Shown here: in pieces, positions 20,031 to 29,462 of the stretch
Position numbering within the stretch: position 1 is the first letter of the stretch
Layout of the letters: every line of letters begins with the position of its first letter
Assembly (NCBI GenBank): GCA_934680015.1
Contig: CAKUSP010000008.1
Location: 51,311 to 115,310, forward strand
Direction: 5' to 3'
Source: an uncultured Bacteroidales bacterium
GTDB lineage: Bacteria; Bacteroidota; Bacteroidia; Bacteroidales; UBA932
DNA: 64,000 nucleotides
Program-made: the position numbers and the translations under genes
The notes under the pieces: model-generated
Databases searched by the model: none
Seen by the model: only the letters and a program-made list of their open reading frames with translations
What the model was told of the DNA's origin: nothing

Positions 20031-21338
20031 ATGAGTCTAGTAGCTATTGTAGGTCGTCCTAATGTGGGTAAATCCACTCTATTCAATCGTTTGGTAGGAA
20101 TGCGTCAGGCGATAGTCGATGACGTTTCTGGTGTTACACGTGATCGTCATTATGGACGATGCGAATGGTGTGGCCGCGAGTTTTCAGTAGTGGATACTGG
20201 AGGTTATACTACGAATTCGGACGATGTCTTCGAGGCTGCAATCCGTGAACAGGTGCAAATCGCTATTAATGAGGCTGATGTTATACTTTTTATGGTGGAA
20301 GCATCAACTGGAGTCACCGATTATGACTCCGAGATAGCAGATGTACTTCGACGCAGCAAGAAACCGGTAGTTTTATGCGTCAATAAGGTTGATAGCGGAG
20401 ATAAGATGTTTGATGCATATCAATTTTATTCTTTAGGATTAGGAGAGATTTGGCCAGTTTCATCTGCCAATGGCTCAGGAACTGGCGATCTTCTTGACGA
20501 GATATGTAAAGTCCTTCCGCAGGAGGAAAACGCTCCAGATCCATATGCCGGCTTGCCTCGTATTGCCATAGTGGGGAAACCGAATGTGGGCAAATCTTCC
20601 ATTACTAACGCCTTACTAGGTTCAGATAGGAATATAGTAACCCCGGTTGCCGGAACAACACGAGATTCTATAGAGACCTATTATAATAAATTCGGACATG
20701 AATTTATGCTTGTGGATACAGCTGGTATACGTCGTAAGACTAAAGTTCATGAAGATTTGGAATTTTATTCGGTGATGCGTTCCATTAGAGCCATTGAGCA
20801 TTCGGATGTATGTGTGCTGATGATAGATGCCACTACAGGTATGGAAGCTCAGGATATGAATATATTCAACCTTATAGTAAAAAATAGGAAGGGCGTGGTT
20901 TTGGTGGTGAATAAGTGGGATTTGTTCATAAAAGACAGCAATACGCTGAAAACTTATGAAAAGTCGTTACGTGAGAGGATTGCACCTTTTACTGACGTGC
21001 CGATCATCTTTACTTCTGTGGTGAAGATGCAGCGTATTCAAGATGTTTTAGATGCACTTGCTCGTGTATATGATAATTATTCTCGGAAGATACCAACAGC
21101 GCGACTAAACGAAGTAATGCTTCCATTAATAGAAGAAACTCCACCTCCTAGCACAAAGGGAAAATATGTTAAGATTAAATATATTACACAACTTCCTACA
21201 CATTTTCCTGCTTTTGCTTTTTTTTGTAATTTACCTCAATACATAAAAGAACCTTACAAGCGTTTTTTGGAGAATAAGTTGCGAGAGAATTTTGATTTAA
21301 CGGGATGCCCGATACAGATTTTCTGCAGACAAAAATGA
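20031..21338 (+). CDS. der: Ribosome biogenesis GTPase Der (EngA)
   Basis: Der has two tandem GTPase domains and a KH-like C-terminal domain and is needed for 50S assembly. The first G1 box is GRPNVGKST near residues 8-16 and the second is GKPNVGKSS near 183-191. NKVD and NKWD are the two G4 boxes, and DTAGIRRK is the second G3 region. Length is 435 residues. Its stop overlaps the ATG of the S4-domain gene (ATGA). Confidence 0.96.
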   Translation: MSLVAIVGRPNVGKSTLFNRLVGMRQAIVDDVSGVTRDRHYGRCEWCGREFSVVDTGGYTTNSDDVFEAAIREQVQIAINEADVILFMVEASTGVTDYDSEIADVLRRSKKPVVLCVNKVDSGDKMFDAYQFYSLGLGEIWPVSSANGSGTGDLLDEICKVLPQEENAPDPYAGLPRIAIVGKPNVGKSSITNALLGSDRNIVTPVAGTTRDSIETYYNKFGHEFMLVDTAGIRRKTKVHEDLEFYSVMRSIRAIEHSDVCVLMIDATTGMEAQDMNIFNLIVKNRKGVVLVVNKWDLFIKDSNTLKTYEKSLRERIAPFTDVPIIFTSVVKMQRIQDVLDALARVYDNYSRKIPTARLNEVMLPLIEETPPPSTKGKYVKIKYITQLPTHFPAFAFFCNLPQYIKEPYKRFLENKLRENFDLTGCPIQIFCRQK

Positions 21339-21718
21339 CACGCATAGACAAATACCTCTGGGCGATAAGAGTTTTTAAAACCCGCACTGAGGCTACCGAT
21401 GCCTGTAATGGAGGTAAAGTCAAGGTGGGCGGGCAGAATTGTAAGCCGTCACGTCCTATAAAGATAGGAGAGGTGATAGAAATCAGAAAAGGACCTGCTT
21501 TATTTTCGTACAGAGTTATAGAAAATCTTGAGTCTAGGGTTGGAGCCTCTCTTGTAGGACAGTATGCTGAAAACTTGACCCCGGAAAGTGAGCTTGACCG
21601 TTTACATGCTCCACTTGAGACTGTTTTTATTAAGCGAGATAGGGGAAGCGGACGTCCGACGAAAAAGGAGAGAAGGGTACTGGACTTTTTGATGGATAGT
21701 CTTGGAGAGGAGGATTGA
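21335..21718 (+). CDS. S4-domain RNA-binding protein (Hsp15/HslR type)
   Basis: I place the start at the ATG that overlaps the der stop, giving about 127 residues beginning [13 protein letters not shown]. The S4 fold covers about the first 65 residues, with the typical RIDKYLW and GGKVKVGG motifs. A basic C-terminal extension ([14 protein letters not shown]) follows. In E. coli Hsp15 binds free 50S subunits carrying nascent chains; the role here is inferred from that family. Confidence 0.85.
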   Translation: MTRIDKYLWAIRVFKTRTEATDACNGGKVKVGGQNCKPSRPIKIGEVIEIRKGPALFSYRVIENLESRVGASLVGQYAENLTPESELDRLHAPLETVFIKRDRGSGRPTKKERRVLDFLMDSLGEED

Positions 21719-21749
21719 GAAGTAATAACCATTTCTAAAAGATATTATT

Positions 21750-22328
21750 ATGAAGGGATTAAATATATTTCTTGCCGATGGCTTTGAGGATATTGAAGCA
21801 TTGGCCGTTTGCGACATTCTAAGACGTTCTGGCCTGGAAGTTAATTTAGTATCCATTACGAATAGTTTAAATGTATGCTCTTCTCATGGAGTGAAAGTTC
21901 TATCCGATAAAAAATGGGATGAGTGTGATTTTGCTATTAATGACTTAAGTGAAAAAGACGTGATGATTTTTCCTGGAGGAATGCCCGGAGCAAAGACTCT
22001 TTCAAATGACATATCCTTAATCTCACACATGCAGGAGCATTATGCTCATGGAGGAGCAGTAGCTGCAATATGTGCTGCGCCAGGATTGGTCCTGTCACAA
22101 CTTAAAGACATTAAGGGCAAATCTTTGACATGCTTTGATGGTTTCGAGGATAAGATAATTTCTTCAGGAGGTGTTTTTGTTAGGAAAGCAGCGTTTCGCG
22201 ATGGACGTATAGTAACCGGTAGAAGTGCCGGATATGCTGTCGAATTCGGCTTAACAATTCTAAAAATGGTGCTGGGCGAGGATGCATCCAAGAAGGTGCA
22301 AGAAGCTATGCTTTTATTGATAGAATAA
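21750..22328 (+). CDS. DJ-1/PfpI family protein (ThiJ-like)
   Basis: The 192-residue protein has the DJ-1 core: GFEDIEA with the conserved acidic residue near E16, PGGMPGA, and the nucleophile elbow AAICAAPG with C108. Homologues are proposed deglycases, chaperones or stress proteins; which applies cannot be read from the sequence. It lies 31 bases after the S4-domain gene and upstream of the peroxide-defence gene for reverse rubrerythrin, but that gene has its own promoter. Confidence 0.88.
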   Translation: MKGLNIFLADGFEDIEALAVCDILRRSGLEVNLVSITNSLNVCSSHGVKVLSDKKWDECDFAINDLSEKDVMIFPGGMPGAKTLSNDISLISHMQEHYAHGGAVAAICAAPGLVLSQLKDIKGKSLTCFDGFEDKIISSGGVFVRKAAFRDGRIVTGRSAGYAVEFGLTILKMVLGEDASKKVQEAMLLLIE

Positions 22329-22419
22329 CACAGGACTGGCAAATACACATCTCTTTGTTTCTGAGGATAGATTTATTCGGGGAAAATAGTACTTTATTAT
22401 AAATTTTGCTGTGCAATTC

Positions 22420-22449
22420 TTGTAGAAAAGAAAATAATTCATATATTTG
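22420..22449 (+). promoter_or_regulatory. Promoter of the reverse rubrerythrin gene
   Basis: TTG (22420-22422) and TATATTTG (22442-22449) are separated by 19 bases, a full match to the Bacteroidota promoter. The leader before the ATG at 22536 would be about 80 bases. A PerR-box-like palindrome begins five bases downstream. Confidence 0.72.
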
Positions 22450-22474
22450 CAATTTAGAATTATTATAAATTGCA
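22448..22474 (+). promoter_or_regulatory. PerR-box-like operator over the transcription start
   Basis: TGCAATTTA (22448-22456) and TAAATTGCA (22466-22474) form a perfect 9-base inverted repeat. Nested in it, 22454-22468 reads TTAGAATTATTATAA, which differs from the PerR box TTATAATNATTATAA at one base. Its position over the predicted transcription start fits a repressor site. The regulator gene itself is not in the window. Confidence 0.55.
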
Positions 22475-22535
22475 AACGACAGGAGTCTTGTACTTTTAAG
22501 GTATGGACAAGGTCGTTTCTAAAATGTAAAACGAT

Positions 22536-23081
22536 ATGAAAAAGAAATTTAGATGTTTAGTATGCGGATATGTTTATGAAGGAGAGGTCCCTCCAGTAGA
22601 GTGTCCGCAGTGTCATGCAAAGAACAAATTTGTAGAAATCACTTCCGAAGAGGTTGGATGGGCTTGTGAGCATCATCTCGGTGATGGTCGTGTAGAGGAT
22701 GCTGAGATTATGCAGGGTCTTCATGATAACTTTCACGGCGAATGCACGGAAGTGGGAATGTATTTGGCAATGAGCCGTCAAGCTGAAAGAGAAGGATATC
22801 CTGAGGTAGCAGAGGCATTTAAGCGTTATGCTTTTGAAGAGGCAGAACATGCTGCTAAATTTGCAGAATTGCTAGGAGAGATAGTGTGGGATACGAAAAC
22901 CAATCTCGAAAAGCGTGCTGCTGCCGAAGGTGGTGCTTGCGAAGGTAAATTGGCATTGGCCACTCGAGCAAAGAAGCTTGGATATGACGCGATTCACGAT
23001 ACAGTGCATGAGATGGCTAAGGATGAAGCCCGGCACGGAGCTGGCTTCCAAGGTCTTCTGAAGCGTATTTTTGGTAAGTAA
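22536..23081 (+). CDS. Reverse rubrerythrin (rubredoxin domain first)
   Basis: The 181-residue protein begins with a rubredoxin-like iron site (CLVC, C8/C11, and CPQC, C24/C27) followed by a ferritin-like diiron domain with the ExxH motifs EEAEH and DEARH. Classical rubrerythrin has the opposite order. Reverse rubrerythrins of anaerobes are NAD(P)H-linked peroxidases/oxidases that remove H2O2 and O2 with help of a reductase. The promoter carries a PerR-box-like palindrome and the gene ends in a strong terminator, so it is a single-gene unit. Confidence 0.93.
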   Translation: MKKKFRCLVCGYVYEGEVPPVECPQCHAKNKFVEITSEEVGWACEHHLGDGRVEDAEIMQGLHDNFHGECTEVGMYLAMSRQAEREGYPEVAEAFKRYAFEEAEHAAKFAELLGEIVWDTKTNLEKRAAAEGGACEGKLALATRAKKLGYDAIHDTVHEMAKDEARHGAGFQGLLKRIFGK

Positions 23082-23103
23082 TCTGTCAATTCCATTGTAT
23101 ATT

Positions 23104-23144
23104 TCCCCCGCCGAATGCAACATTGTGAAAGCGGGGGATTTTTT
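23104..23144 (+). terminator. Rho-independent terminator of the reverse rubrerythrin gene
   Basis: TCCCCCGC (23104-23111) pairs perfectly with GCGGGGGA (23131-23138), loop 19 bases, followed by six T (23139-23144). The -33 box of the next promoter lies inside the loop. Confidence 0.75.
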
Positions 23145-23153
23145 ATATATTTG
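23123..23153 (+). promoter_or_regulatory. Promoter of the DUF4290-ftsK unit
   Basis: TTG at 23123-23125 and TATATTTG at 23146-23153 are 20 bases apart. The element is laid directly over the preceding terminator. The predicted leader before the ATG at 23181 is about 23 bases. Confidence 0.65.
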
Positions 23154-23180
23154 TCGGTTACAAAGGAAATATAAATAGAG

Positions 23181-23825
23181 ATGGATAATAACATAAAAAG
23201 AGTTTACGGGAACAATATTGTGGAGATGGTTCATGACCTCAAAAGTATTGAAGATAAGGACAAACGCACGCGTCAGGCATATGCGATAGTGAAGGTGATG
23301 GAGATCTTGAATCCGACTGTTCGCTCGTACGATGAGTATGAACACAAGTTGTGGGATCATCTTTTTATGTTAGCAGATTTCGACTTAGATGTGGATGCTC
23401 CTTATCCTATGCCATCGAAGGCTGAATTTGAAACCAAGCCTTTGAGTATCCCTATGAAAGACACTAAGATTAGAGCCTCGCACTATGGCCGTAATATAGA
23501 GAAGATTCTGGATTTGCTCGCGAAGGAACCTGATGGGGAAGAAAAGACAGCTTTGATTCGTTCGTTAGCCGTATACATGAGAACACAGTATCTTATATGG
23601 AATAAGGATAGCGTGAGTGACGAGACCATTTTTTCTGATATAGAGAAACTTTCAGAGGGACGTGTAAGGGTTCCAGAAGGTGTTACTTTAGGAAAGATGG
23701 ATTCAGGAATGAACCTTTCACGTCCTAGCATAGGGAATCAGAGTGGAGTAGCACGAAATAATAACGGAGGAAAGCAGTTCGGGAAAAAATCTAAAGGTAA
23801 TTTCCGCAATAACAAGCATAGATGA
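23181..23825 (+). CDS. DUF4290 protein, function unknown
   Basis: The 214-residue soluble protein matches my recollection of the Bacteroidota-specific DUF4290 family. The N-terminal two thirds is mostly helical, and the last 45 residues are a basic, Asn/Gly/Lys-rich tail ending NFRNNKHR that may bind nucleic acid. Its stop overlaps the ftsK start by 4 bases (ATGA), so the two are coupled. A link to chromosome segregation is only a neighbour-based guess. Confidence 0.8.
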   Translation: MDNNIKRVYGNNIVEMVHDLKSIEDKDKRTRQAYAIVKVMEILNPTVRSYDEYEHKLWDHLFMLADFDLDVDAPYPMPSKAEFETKPLSIPMKDTKIRASHYGRNIEKILDLLAKEPDGEEKTALIRSLAVYMRTQYLIWNKDSVSDETIFSDIEKLSEGRVRVPEGVTLGKMDSGMNLSRPSIGNQSGVARNNNGGKQFGKKSKGNFRNNKHR

Positions 23826-26176
23826 AAAAACTAATATCCCTGACAGAAGAACAGCGGGAGATAGTTACTAAGGTTATTGGCTTGGCGGTAACTGTTTTGA
23901 ATGTGTTCACGCTGATAGCGCTAGTTTCGTATCTGTTGCATTGGCAAGCAGATATGAGTGGCGAAGTGCTACGTAACGCTGCCGGCTCGATGGGATACGG
24001 ATATGCCAGGTTTTTGGTAAACCGATGCTTTGGGCTGGGAAGTTTTGCGTTATTGGTGTTTTTTACGGCTTTAAGTATAAAACTTCTGAAAGATGAATCG
24101 AATATTTCAATCGTTTCTTATGCTTTGAAGTCTCTTTTGGGGGCCTTTGTTTTCTCTTTAGTTTTTTCTTATCTCGGTGGATTTTGGGGATTGGAATTTG
24201 CTTTCGGTGGAGGGCTAGGAGGAGATTGTGGTAGGTTTGTATGCGCATGGTTTATTGGTAAGGTTGGTATAGTTGTGACAGGCTTGATAATAGGCCTACT
24301 TGTCATTGTTTTTTTGATATTTGCCAGTAGCGGATTTGCTCATTGGATTGGAACTATAGGAAGACGTAAAGAGAAACCTATTTCATCGCAGCAGTCATAT
24401 GAAGAGGAGGAAAATGTTGAAAAAGAAGAATTGGCAGAAGCAATTCAGGAAAAAGAACCGCTTACAGAATCTGTACCTTTGGAAGTAAATGAACCGCAGC
24501 ATGCTGATATACAGGAAATACAATCAGATGGAGATTATCCCGAGATAAAGGTAGTAGAAGGCCAAGAACTTGATACAGATGTAGTAAAACCCTTGCCTCG
24601 TATAGATAATCGTTTGGATATACAATTCGGGGGCTTGCCTAATTACAGGTTTTTCCCATTGGAATTCTTGGATACCTATGAAAAAGGTCAGTTCAAAATA
24701 TCTTCAGATGAGTTGGAGAGAAATAAGAACAAGATCTGTATGACATTGCGTAACTATAAGATAGAGGTCTCTAATGTTACAGCTGTCGTAGGTCCAACGG
24801 TAACTTTGTACAAGATAAATTTAGGTGTGGGCTCTAAAATAGCTCAAGTGAAGAATCTACAGGAAGATATTGCCATGTCGCTTAATGCTAAGGGGGTACG
24901 TGTCTTTAATCTTCCAGATGCAGTGGGGATAGAGGTAGCTAATGATAGACCTAGTATAGTTCCACTTCGTGGATTATTGAATAGCGACGAATATAAATCT
25001 AAAAAAGATAAATACGAACTTCCGATAGCGCTAGGTGTTACAGTAACGCAACAGGTAAAGGTGGTGGATTTGACACAGGCACCTCATCTTTTGGTAGCTG
25101 GAGCTACTCAACAGGGAAAATCTGTGTGCCTGAATGTGATAATTACTTCTCTACTTTATGGGAAACACCCTTCGGAATTAAAATTCGTGTTTATAGACCC
25201 GAAGATGGTAGAATTTTCGGCATATTCGTCTTTAATAAAGCACTATCTGGCAGTTTTACCGGATGCAGATGATGAAGAATCGGAGCGAAACAGAGCTATA
25301 GTAAAGAATGCCAAGGATGCAGAAAAGGTTCTACGCTCTTTATGTAAAGAGATGGATGATAGATATGAATTGCTTTCTAAGGCTGGAATAAACAAGATCA
25401 CTCTTTATAACGAGAAATTTAGAGATAGAAAGCTTAATCCAGAGAAAGGTCATCGTTATTTACCATATCTTGTGGTAGTTGTAGATGAATATGCAGATTT
25501 GACACTTGTGTCTGGTGGTTCACCAGAAGAAAAGTCAAATAGTAGAAGCATTACGAATTGCATTATTAGATTGGCTCAGAAAGGTCGTGCTGCTGGAATT
25601 CATGTCATATTGGCTACGCAACGCCCGTCAGTCGATGTGGTATCTGGTATAATCAAGAGTAATTTCCCTATGCGTATCGCGTTCAGGACATCTTCAAGGC
25701 AGGATTCTATGACTATAATCGATGCTCCTGGCGCGGAAAAGCTTATCGGTCGAGGTGATATGCTCTTTTCTGGTGGCCTTGAAACGGAACGTATTCAATG
25801 TGGTTTGATAGAAAGTGAAGAAGTTAATAAAATAACTGGATTTATTGAGGGGGAGACTAAATATGGACAGTGTTATAATACGCCATATTATCTTCCTGAA
25901 CCTCCGGCAGATAAAAATTCCGGAAGTGCGGATGGAGGTATGGATGCTTCTGATCTTGACGAGAGATTCGAGGAGGCTGCAAAACTAGTTGTAAGTACTC
26001 AGAATGCATCTACATCGTATCTTCAGACTCGAATGGCCATGGGTTTTGCGAAGTCGGCTAGGGTTATGAATCAGCTTGAAGCAGCAGGTATAGTAAGTCC
26101 GCAGGATGGCTCTAAAAAACGTCAAGTGCTAGTGTCTAGCCTTGAAGATTTGGATAAAATACTAAACACATTATAA
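23822..26176 (+). CDS. ftsK: DNA translocase FtsK/SpoIIIE
   Basis: FtsK pumps chromosomal DNA through the division septum. The 784-residue protein has about four N-terminal membrane helices in the first 180 residues, a Glu-rich linker (about 185-245), and the motor with Walker A GATQQGKS near residue 425 and Walker B VVVDEYADL. The last 65 residues are the gamma winged-helix domain that reads orientation sequences (STSYLQTRMAMGFAKSARVM). The Walker A has Q where family members usually have G (GATGQGKS). A lolA-like gene follows after 3 bases. Confidence 0.95.
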   Translation: MKKLISLTEEQREIVTKVIGLAVTVLNVFTLIALVSYLLHWQADMSGEVLRNAAGSMGYGYARFLVNRCFGLGSFALLVFFTALSIKLLKDESNISIVSYALKSLLGAFVFSLVFSYLGGFWGLEFAFGGGLGGDCGRFVCAWFIGKVGIVVTGLIIGLLVIVFLIFASSGFAHWIGTIGRRKEKPISSQQSYEEEENVEKEELAEAIQEKEPLTESVPLEVNEPQHADIQEIQSDGDYPEIKVVEGQELDTDVVKPLPRIDNRLDIQFGGLPNYRFFPLEFLDTYEKGQFKISSDELERNKNKICMTLRNYKIEVSNVTAVVGPTVTLYKINLGVGSKIAQVKNLQEDIAMSLNAKGVRVFNLPDAVGIEVANDRPSIVPLRGLLNSDEYKSKKDKYELPIALGVTVTQQVKVVDLTQAPHLLVAGATQQGKSVCLNVIITSLLYGKHPSELKFVFIDPKMVEFSAYSSLIKHYLAVLPDADDEESERNRAIVKNAKDAEKVLRSLCKEMDDRYELLSKAGINKITLYNEKFRDRKLNPEKGHRYLPYLVVVVDEYADLTLVSGGSPEEKSNSRSITNCIIRLAQKGRAAGIHVILATQRPSVDVVSGIIKSNFPMRIAFRTSSRQDSMTIIDAPGAEKLIGRGDMLFSGGLETERIQCGLIESEEVNKITGFIEGETKYGQCYNTPYYLPEPPADKNSGSADGGMDASDLDERFEEAAKLVVSTQNASTSYLQTRMAMGFAKSARVMNQLEAAGIVSPQDGSKKRQVLVSSLEDLDKILNTL

Positions 26177-26179
26177 CAC

Positions 26180-26671
26180 ATGCATAAACTTTCCCTTTTA
26201 GTGGCTTTAATGCTGATAGGAACTTTGCTTTGTGCGCAAGATTTGAAGCAGAGTCTATTGGATGATATTCAAAAGTATAGACTAAGCTTTAATTATGAAT
26301 ATGTGATTACCGGCATTCAAGATGTTTCAGTAAGTGGAAAGGCCGTAGTTCAAAAGAACTGTTTTAGAATAGAAGGCGCAGGGCTTCTTATCCTTTGCGA
26401 TGCAGAGAATGTATGGACTCTTGATTTAGAGGGGAAAGAGGCTTATGTGGAGTCGGCTGGACCCATGGACTATGTCGATTATATATCAGACATCCAGTGG
26501 GAGGGGAATGACCTTAGGGGTACTGCCACTGAACCTACTAGCGGAGCCATCATCGATTTTCGTTTATATGATATAGCAAAAGGGCCGACTAGCGGAGATT
26601 TATCGCTATTTACGCCTTCATCGGAATTATTTGAGGATAGCTCTGACTGGATTATAACGGATCTAAGATAG
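26180..26671 (+). CDS. LolA-like periplasmic lipoprotein carrier
   Basis: The 163-residue protein has a signal peptide (LLVALMLIGTLLCAQ) and a short beta-rich body with the VVQKNCFRIEG and NVWTLDLEGKEAYVE blocks seen in LolA-related proteins of Bacteroidota. LolA carries lipoproteins across the periplasm to the outer membrane. Similarity to classical LolA is weak, so the assignment is moderate. It follows ftsK by 3 bases, and its last 20 bases overlap the addA gene on the other strand. Confidence 0.7.
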   Translation: MHKLSLLVALMLIGTLLCAQDLKQSLLDDIQKYRLSFNYEYVITGIQDVSVSGKAVVQKNCFRIEGAGLLILCDAENVWTLDLEGKEAYVESAGPMDYVDYISDIQWEGNDLRGTATEPTSGAIIDFRLYDIAKGPTSGDLSLFTPSSELFEDSSDWIITDLR

Positions 26672-29462
26672 TCTCCACTACTTTATCAGAGGGGATGTAC
26701 CATACAAAACCACTGACTGTATCATAGCCCATGTCTTTATAGAGGCGTATATACCTATTTACTTGATTCTTATGTTCTTCGAGTTCTTCTCCGAATTTAA
26801 AATCGATAATGCTAACGTTTCCTTCTGAATCTATGATGACTCTATCTGGACGATGAATGAATCCAAATGGATCGATTATGGATGTCTCGTTGATGACTTT
26901 TAGTGAAGAACTAAACCATTGTGGCTTGGAAAGTACTCTTTCCGTCAGTAGATTTTTAATAGCTGGCTCTTCTCCTTTTAGAATGTGGCCCAAGTCTTTA
27001 GGCGTGATAATTTTTGAGAGAAGTTCGTGTTGTTCTATTCCGGAAAGTCGCTTGCTCTTCCCCACGCCTTCTTCCGAGAAATAGTCCCACGCATCGCTTG
27101 AAGCCACAAATCTTTTAGGACAGGCTCCTGGGTTCATGCCGAAAGTTTCATAATTGGCTTCGAACTCGTCAGATTCATGGACTTGATCTCTACAGCTCTT
27201 CCATATATATGGCTCCCCAAAGCTAAATCCAGCTAATTGGCAATAACTATAAAGTATTTGGGACATATCTTTAGCCTCTGAATTATTAGAAAATGATTTA
27301 GGCGGGTTCTTGGCAATGATGTGCAGCTCCTTTTTAGCTCGTGTTAAGCATACATAAAATATATTTAAATTATCCACGACTTGAAGCTCCATTTCTTTTT
27401 TTAGAGAAGAACTGAAAAAAGAATCAGAAGTTGCCGTTTTAGATAATTCCACTGGGAAGAATCCTCCGAAGTTTTCTCCCATTACGGCGCCAGAGTCGAG
27501 CTTACACCAATGTGTATCTCTTTTATAGAGTCCTACTTTTTCTGCAAATGGGAAGATAACTATTGGGAATGCCAATCCTTTCGACTTGTGAACAGTCATG
27601 ATTCTTATGGCGTTAGGGTCATTTGGAGAACTTATGGTTATGTCGTTATCTTCTATGTGTTTAAGAAATTGATGAAGATCATTTCCATAAGTTTGACTCC
27701 AATTCATGAGTTCATCCATAAAACTTTGAATAAAAAGTGTTTGGCCATCGAAGTCCTGTGGAGCATTCTTCTTTATCTGTAGAATGATATTATCTACTAA
27801 ATCGAGTAGTGAGTGGTAAGGTGCTGAAGTCACACTCTGGATGTCCGCGAATTTACGGGCTATGTATGTTTGCATCGTATCGTTGGGGGTGTCGATGCTG
27901 TGTAAAATGGAAATGAGAGTCCTTATGACTTGTGAAGATTTAAGTAATAGAGAATCGTCAGATATAACACTATAACCTTTTGAAAGTAGGCAATCAGCTA
28001 CGGCGGCGCCATCTGATTTTATACGGACCAGAATTCCTATATCTGAAAATTTTGCTCCATTTTTAATGGCATCTTCTATATATTTTACTACCAAGTCCAG
28101 CTCTTCCTTGTTATCACAGAAATCTATAGTGACATAGCCATCTTGGCTGTCTTCAACACGTGCCTCTTGACGGACATCTTTGTATAGGGCTGTTTGATTG
28201 AGCGTTTGCGCAGCAAAAGAGAAGAAAGCATTGTTAAAATTTACTATATTTTTTGTACTACGCCAATTGTCTTGCATGGAGGTGTCTAGAGTCTTGCCCT
28301 GGAAATCTTTTTCTATTTGACTTTCCAAAAGATGCCAATCGGAATCTCTCCATCGATAGATACTTTGCTTGACATCGCCCACTATAATATCTTTATATCC
28401 TTCGGAAACGCTATTTTCAAGAAGAGGCTTGAAATTTTCCCATTGAACAATGGAAGTATCCTGAAATTCGTCAAGCAGAAAATGGTTGTACCTTACACCC
28501 AACTTTTCATAGATAAATGGGGCATCGCTTCCATCTATGATTTCTTTTAGAAGATAGGTGGATTCATCCAGACTTATTACTCCTTTTTCTTCTTCGATTT
28601 TTTGTAATTTCGAATAAAACTCATCTGCAAGTCCTAGAGTAAAGAGGTTCTCCTCTATAATTTTTGCGGTTTTATATCTTCGCCATTCCATTCCCTCTGG
28701 ATTCAGAAGGCCGAAAAGATGCTCGGAACTCTCTTGAAGTTTTTTTAGAAAGGTAGAACTTGCTGCCGGGATGGTATCGTTATATTTTTTGAGAGTAAGG
28801 TATTTAGCTAATGCTGAACTCTCTCTCTTCCCCCAGTCTCTTGAGTCTATAGCACAAGCCGCTTGCATGACCTCTTTGTGGAAAGATTCTATTATCTCTT
28901 TACAATCTTTTTTTATATCAGATAGTTTTTTCTTATCATAGGATACTTTTTCAGATACATCGCTGAATTCTTTTCCCATTTTGTAGAGGTCTTCTATATC
29001 GAAAGCCTCTCCGTTGTTAAGAGAGTTATTTATCTGAGTAGTAAACCATGATAGAAGTTGAGTATCATTTTCTTTAAGATCATCCAGGACTCTATCCATT
29101 GCTTCATTTACTAGGGAAGTTTTGTCGAGTTCTATTTGATAGTTACCACTATGGCCTATTTCCCTAGCAAAGGCTCTAAGTGCTTGTTGAAAGAACTTAT
29201 CGATGGTGCTAACTGAAAAAGCGCTATAATCATGTAATAGGTTTATAAGTATGTCTCTGGCACGGCTATCTTTTTCTCCTGCTTTAAAGAGGTCTTTGAG
29301 TATGCGCTCTTTCATTTCCTCGGTAGCTTTATTTGTAAATGTTACCGCGAGGATATTTCTGTAGGCGGTGTTTGACACAGCTTTTAGGAGTAAGTCAAGA
29401 TAAGTTTTTGAAAGGGTATAGGTTTTCCCAGAACCAGCTGAAGCTTTATATATATCGATCAT
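26652..29462 (-). CDS. addA: AddA-type helicase-nuclease
   Basis: AddA is the UvrD-type 3'-5' helicase and nuclease subunit of the AddAB double-strand-break resection complex. The Walker A is ASAGSGKT in the first 15 residues, Walker B is LLDEFQD, motif VHKSKGLAFP is typical of UvrD/RecB, and the C-terminal nuclease core reads IIDFKFGEE followed by the Q-Y motif NQVNRYIRLY. I choose ATG 29462 (936 residues); 29471 is an alternative. It overlaps the addB 3' end by 4 bases. Confidence 0.9.
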   Translation of the reverse strand: MIDIYKASAGSGKTYTLSKTYLDLLLKAVSNTAYRNILAVTFTNKATEEMKERILKDLFKAGEKDSRARDILINLLHDYSAFSVSTIDKFFQQALRAFAREIGHSGNYQIELDKTSLVNEAMDRVLDDLKENDTQLLSWFTTQINNSLNNGEAFDIEDLYKMGKEFSDVSEKVSYDKKKLSDIKKDCKEIIESFHKEVMQAACAIDSRDWGKRESSALAKYLTLKKYNDTIPAASSTFLKKLQESSEHLFGLLNPEGMEWRRYKTAKIIEENLFTLGLADEFYSKLQKIEEEKGVISLDESTYLLKEIIDGSDAPFIYEKLGVRYNHFLLDEFQDTSIVQWENFKPLLENSVSEGYKDIIVGDVKQSIYRWRDSDWHLLESQIEKDFQGKTLDTSMQDNWRSTKNIVNFNNAFFSFAAQTLNQTALYKDVRQEARVEDSQDGYVTIDFCDNKEELDLVVKYIEDAIKNGAKFSDIGILVRIKSDGAAVADCLLSKGYSVISDDSLLLKSSQVIRTLISILHSIDTPNDTMQTYIARKFADIQSVTSAPYHSLLDLVDNIILQIKKNAPQDFDGQTLFIQSFMDELMNWSQTYGNDLHQFLKHIEDNDITISSPNDPNAIRIMTVHKSKGLAFPIVIFPFAEKVGLYKRDTHWCKLDSGAVMGENFGGFFPVELSKTATSDSFFSSSLKKEMELQVVDNLNIFYVCLTRAKKELHIIAKNPPKSFSNNSEAKDMSQILYSYCQLAGFSFGEPYIWKSCRDQVHESDEFEANYETFGMNPGACPKRFVASSDAWDYFSEEGVGKSKRLSGIEQHELLSKIITPKDLGHILKGEEPAIKNLLTERVLSKPQWFSSSLKVINETSIIDPFGFIHRPDRVIIDSEGNVSIIDFKFGEELEEHKNQVNRYIRLYKDMGYDTVSGFVWYIPSDKVVETILDPL

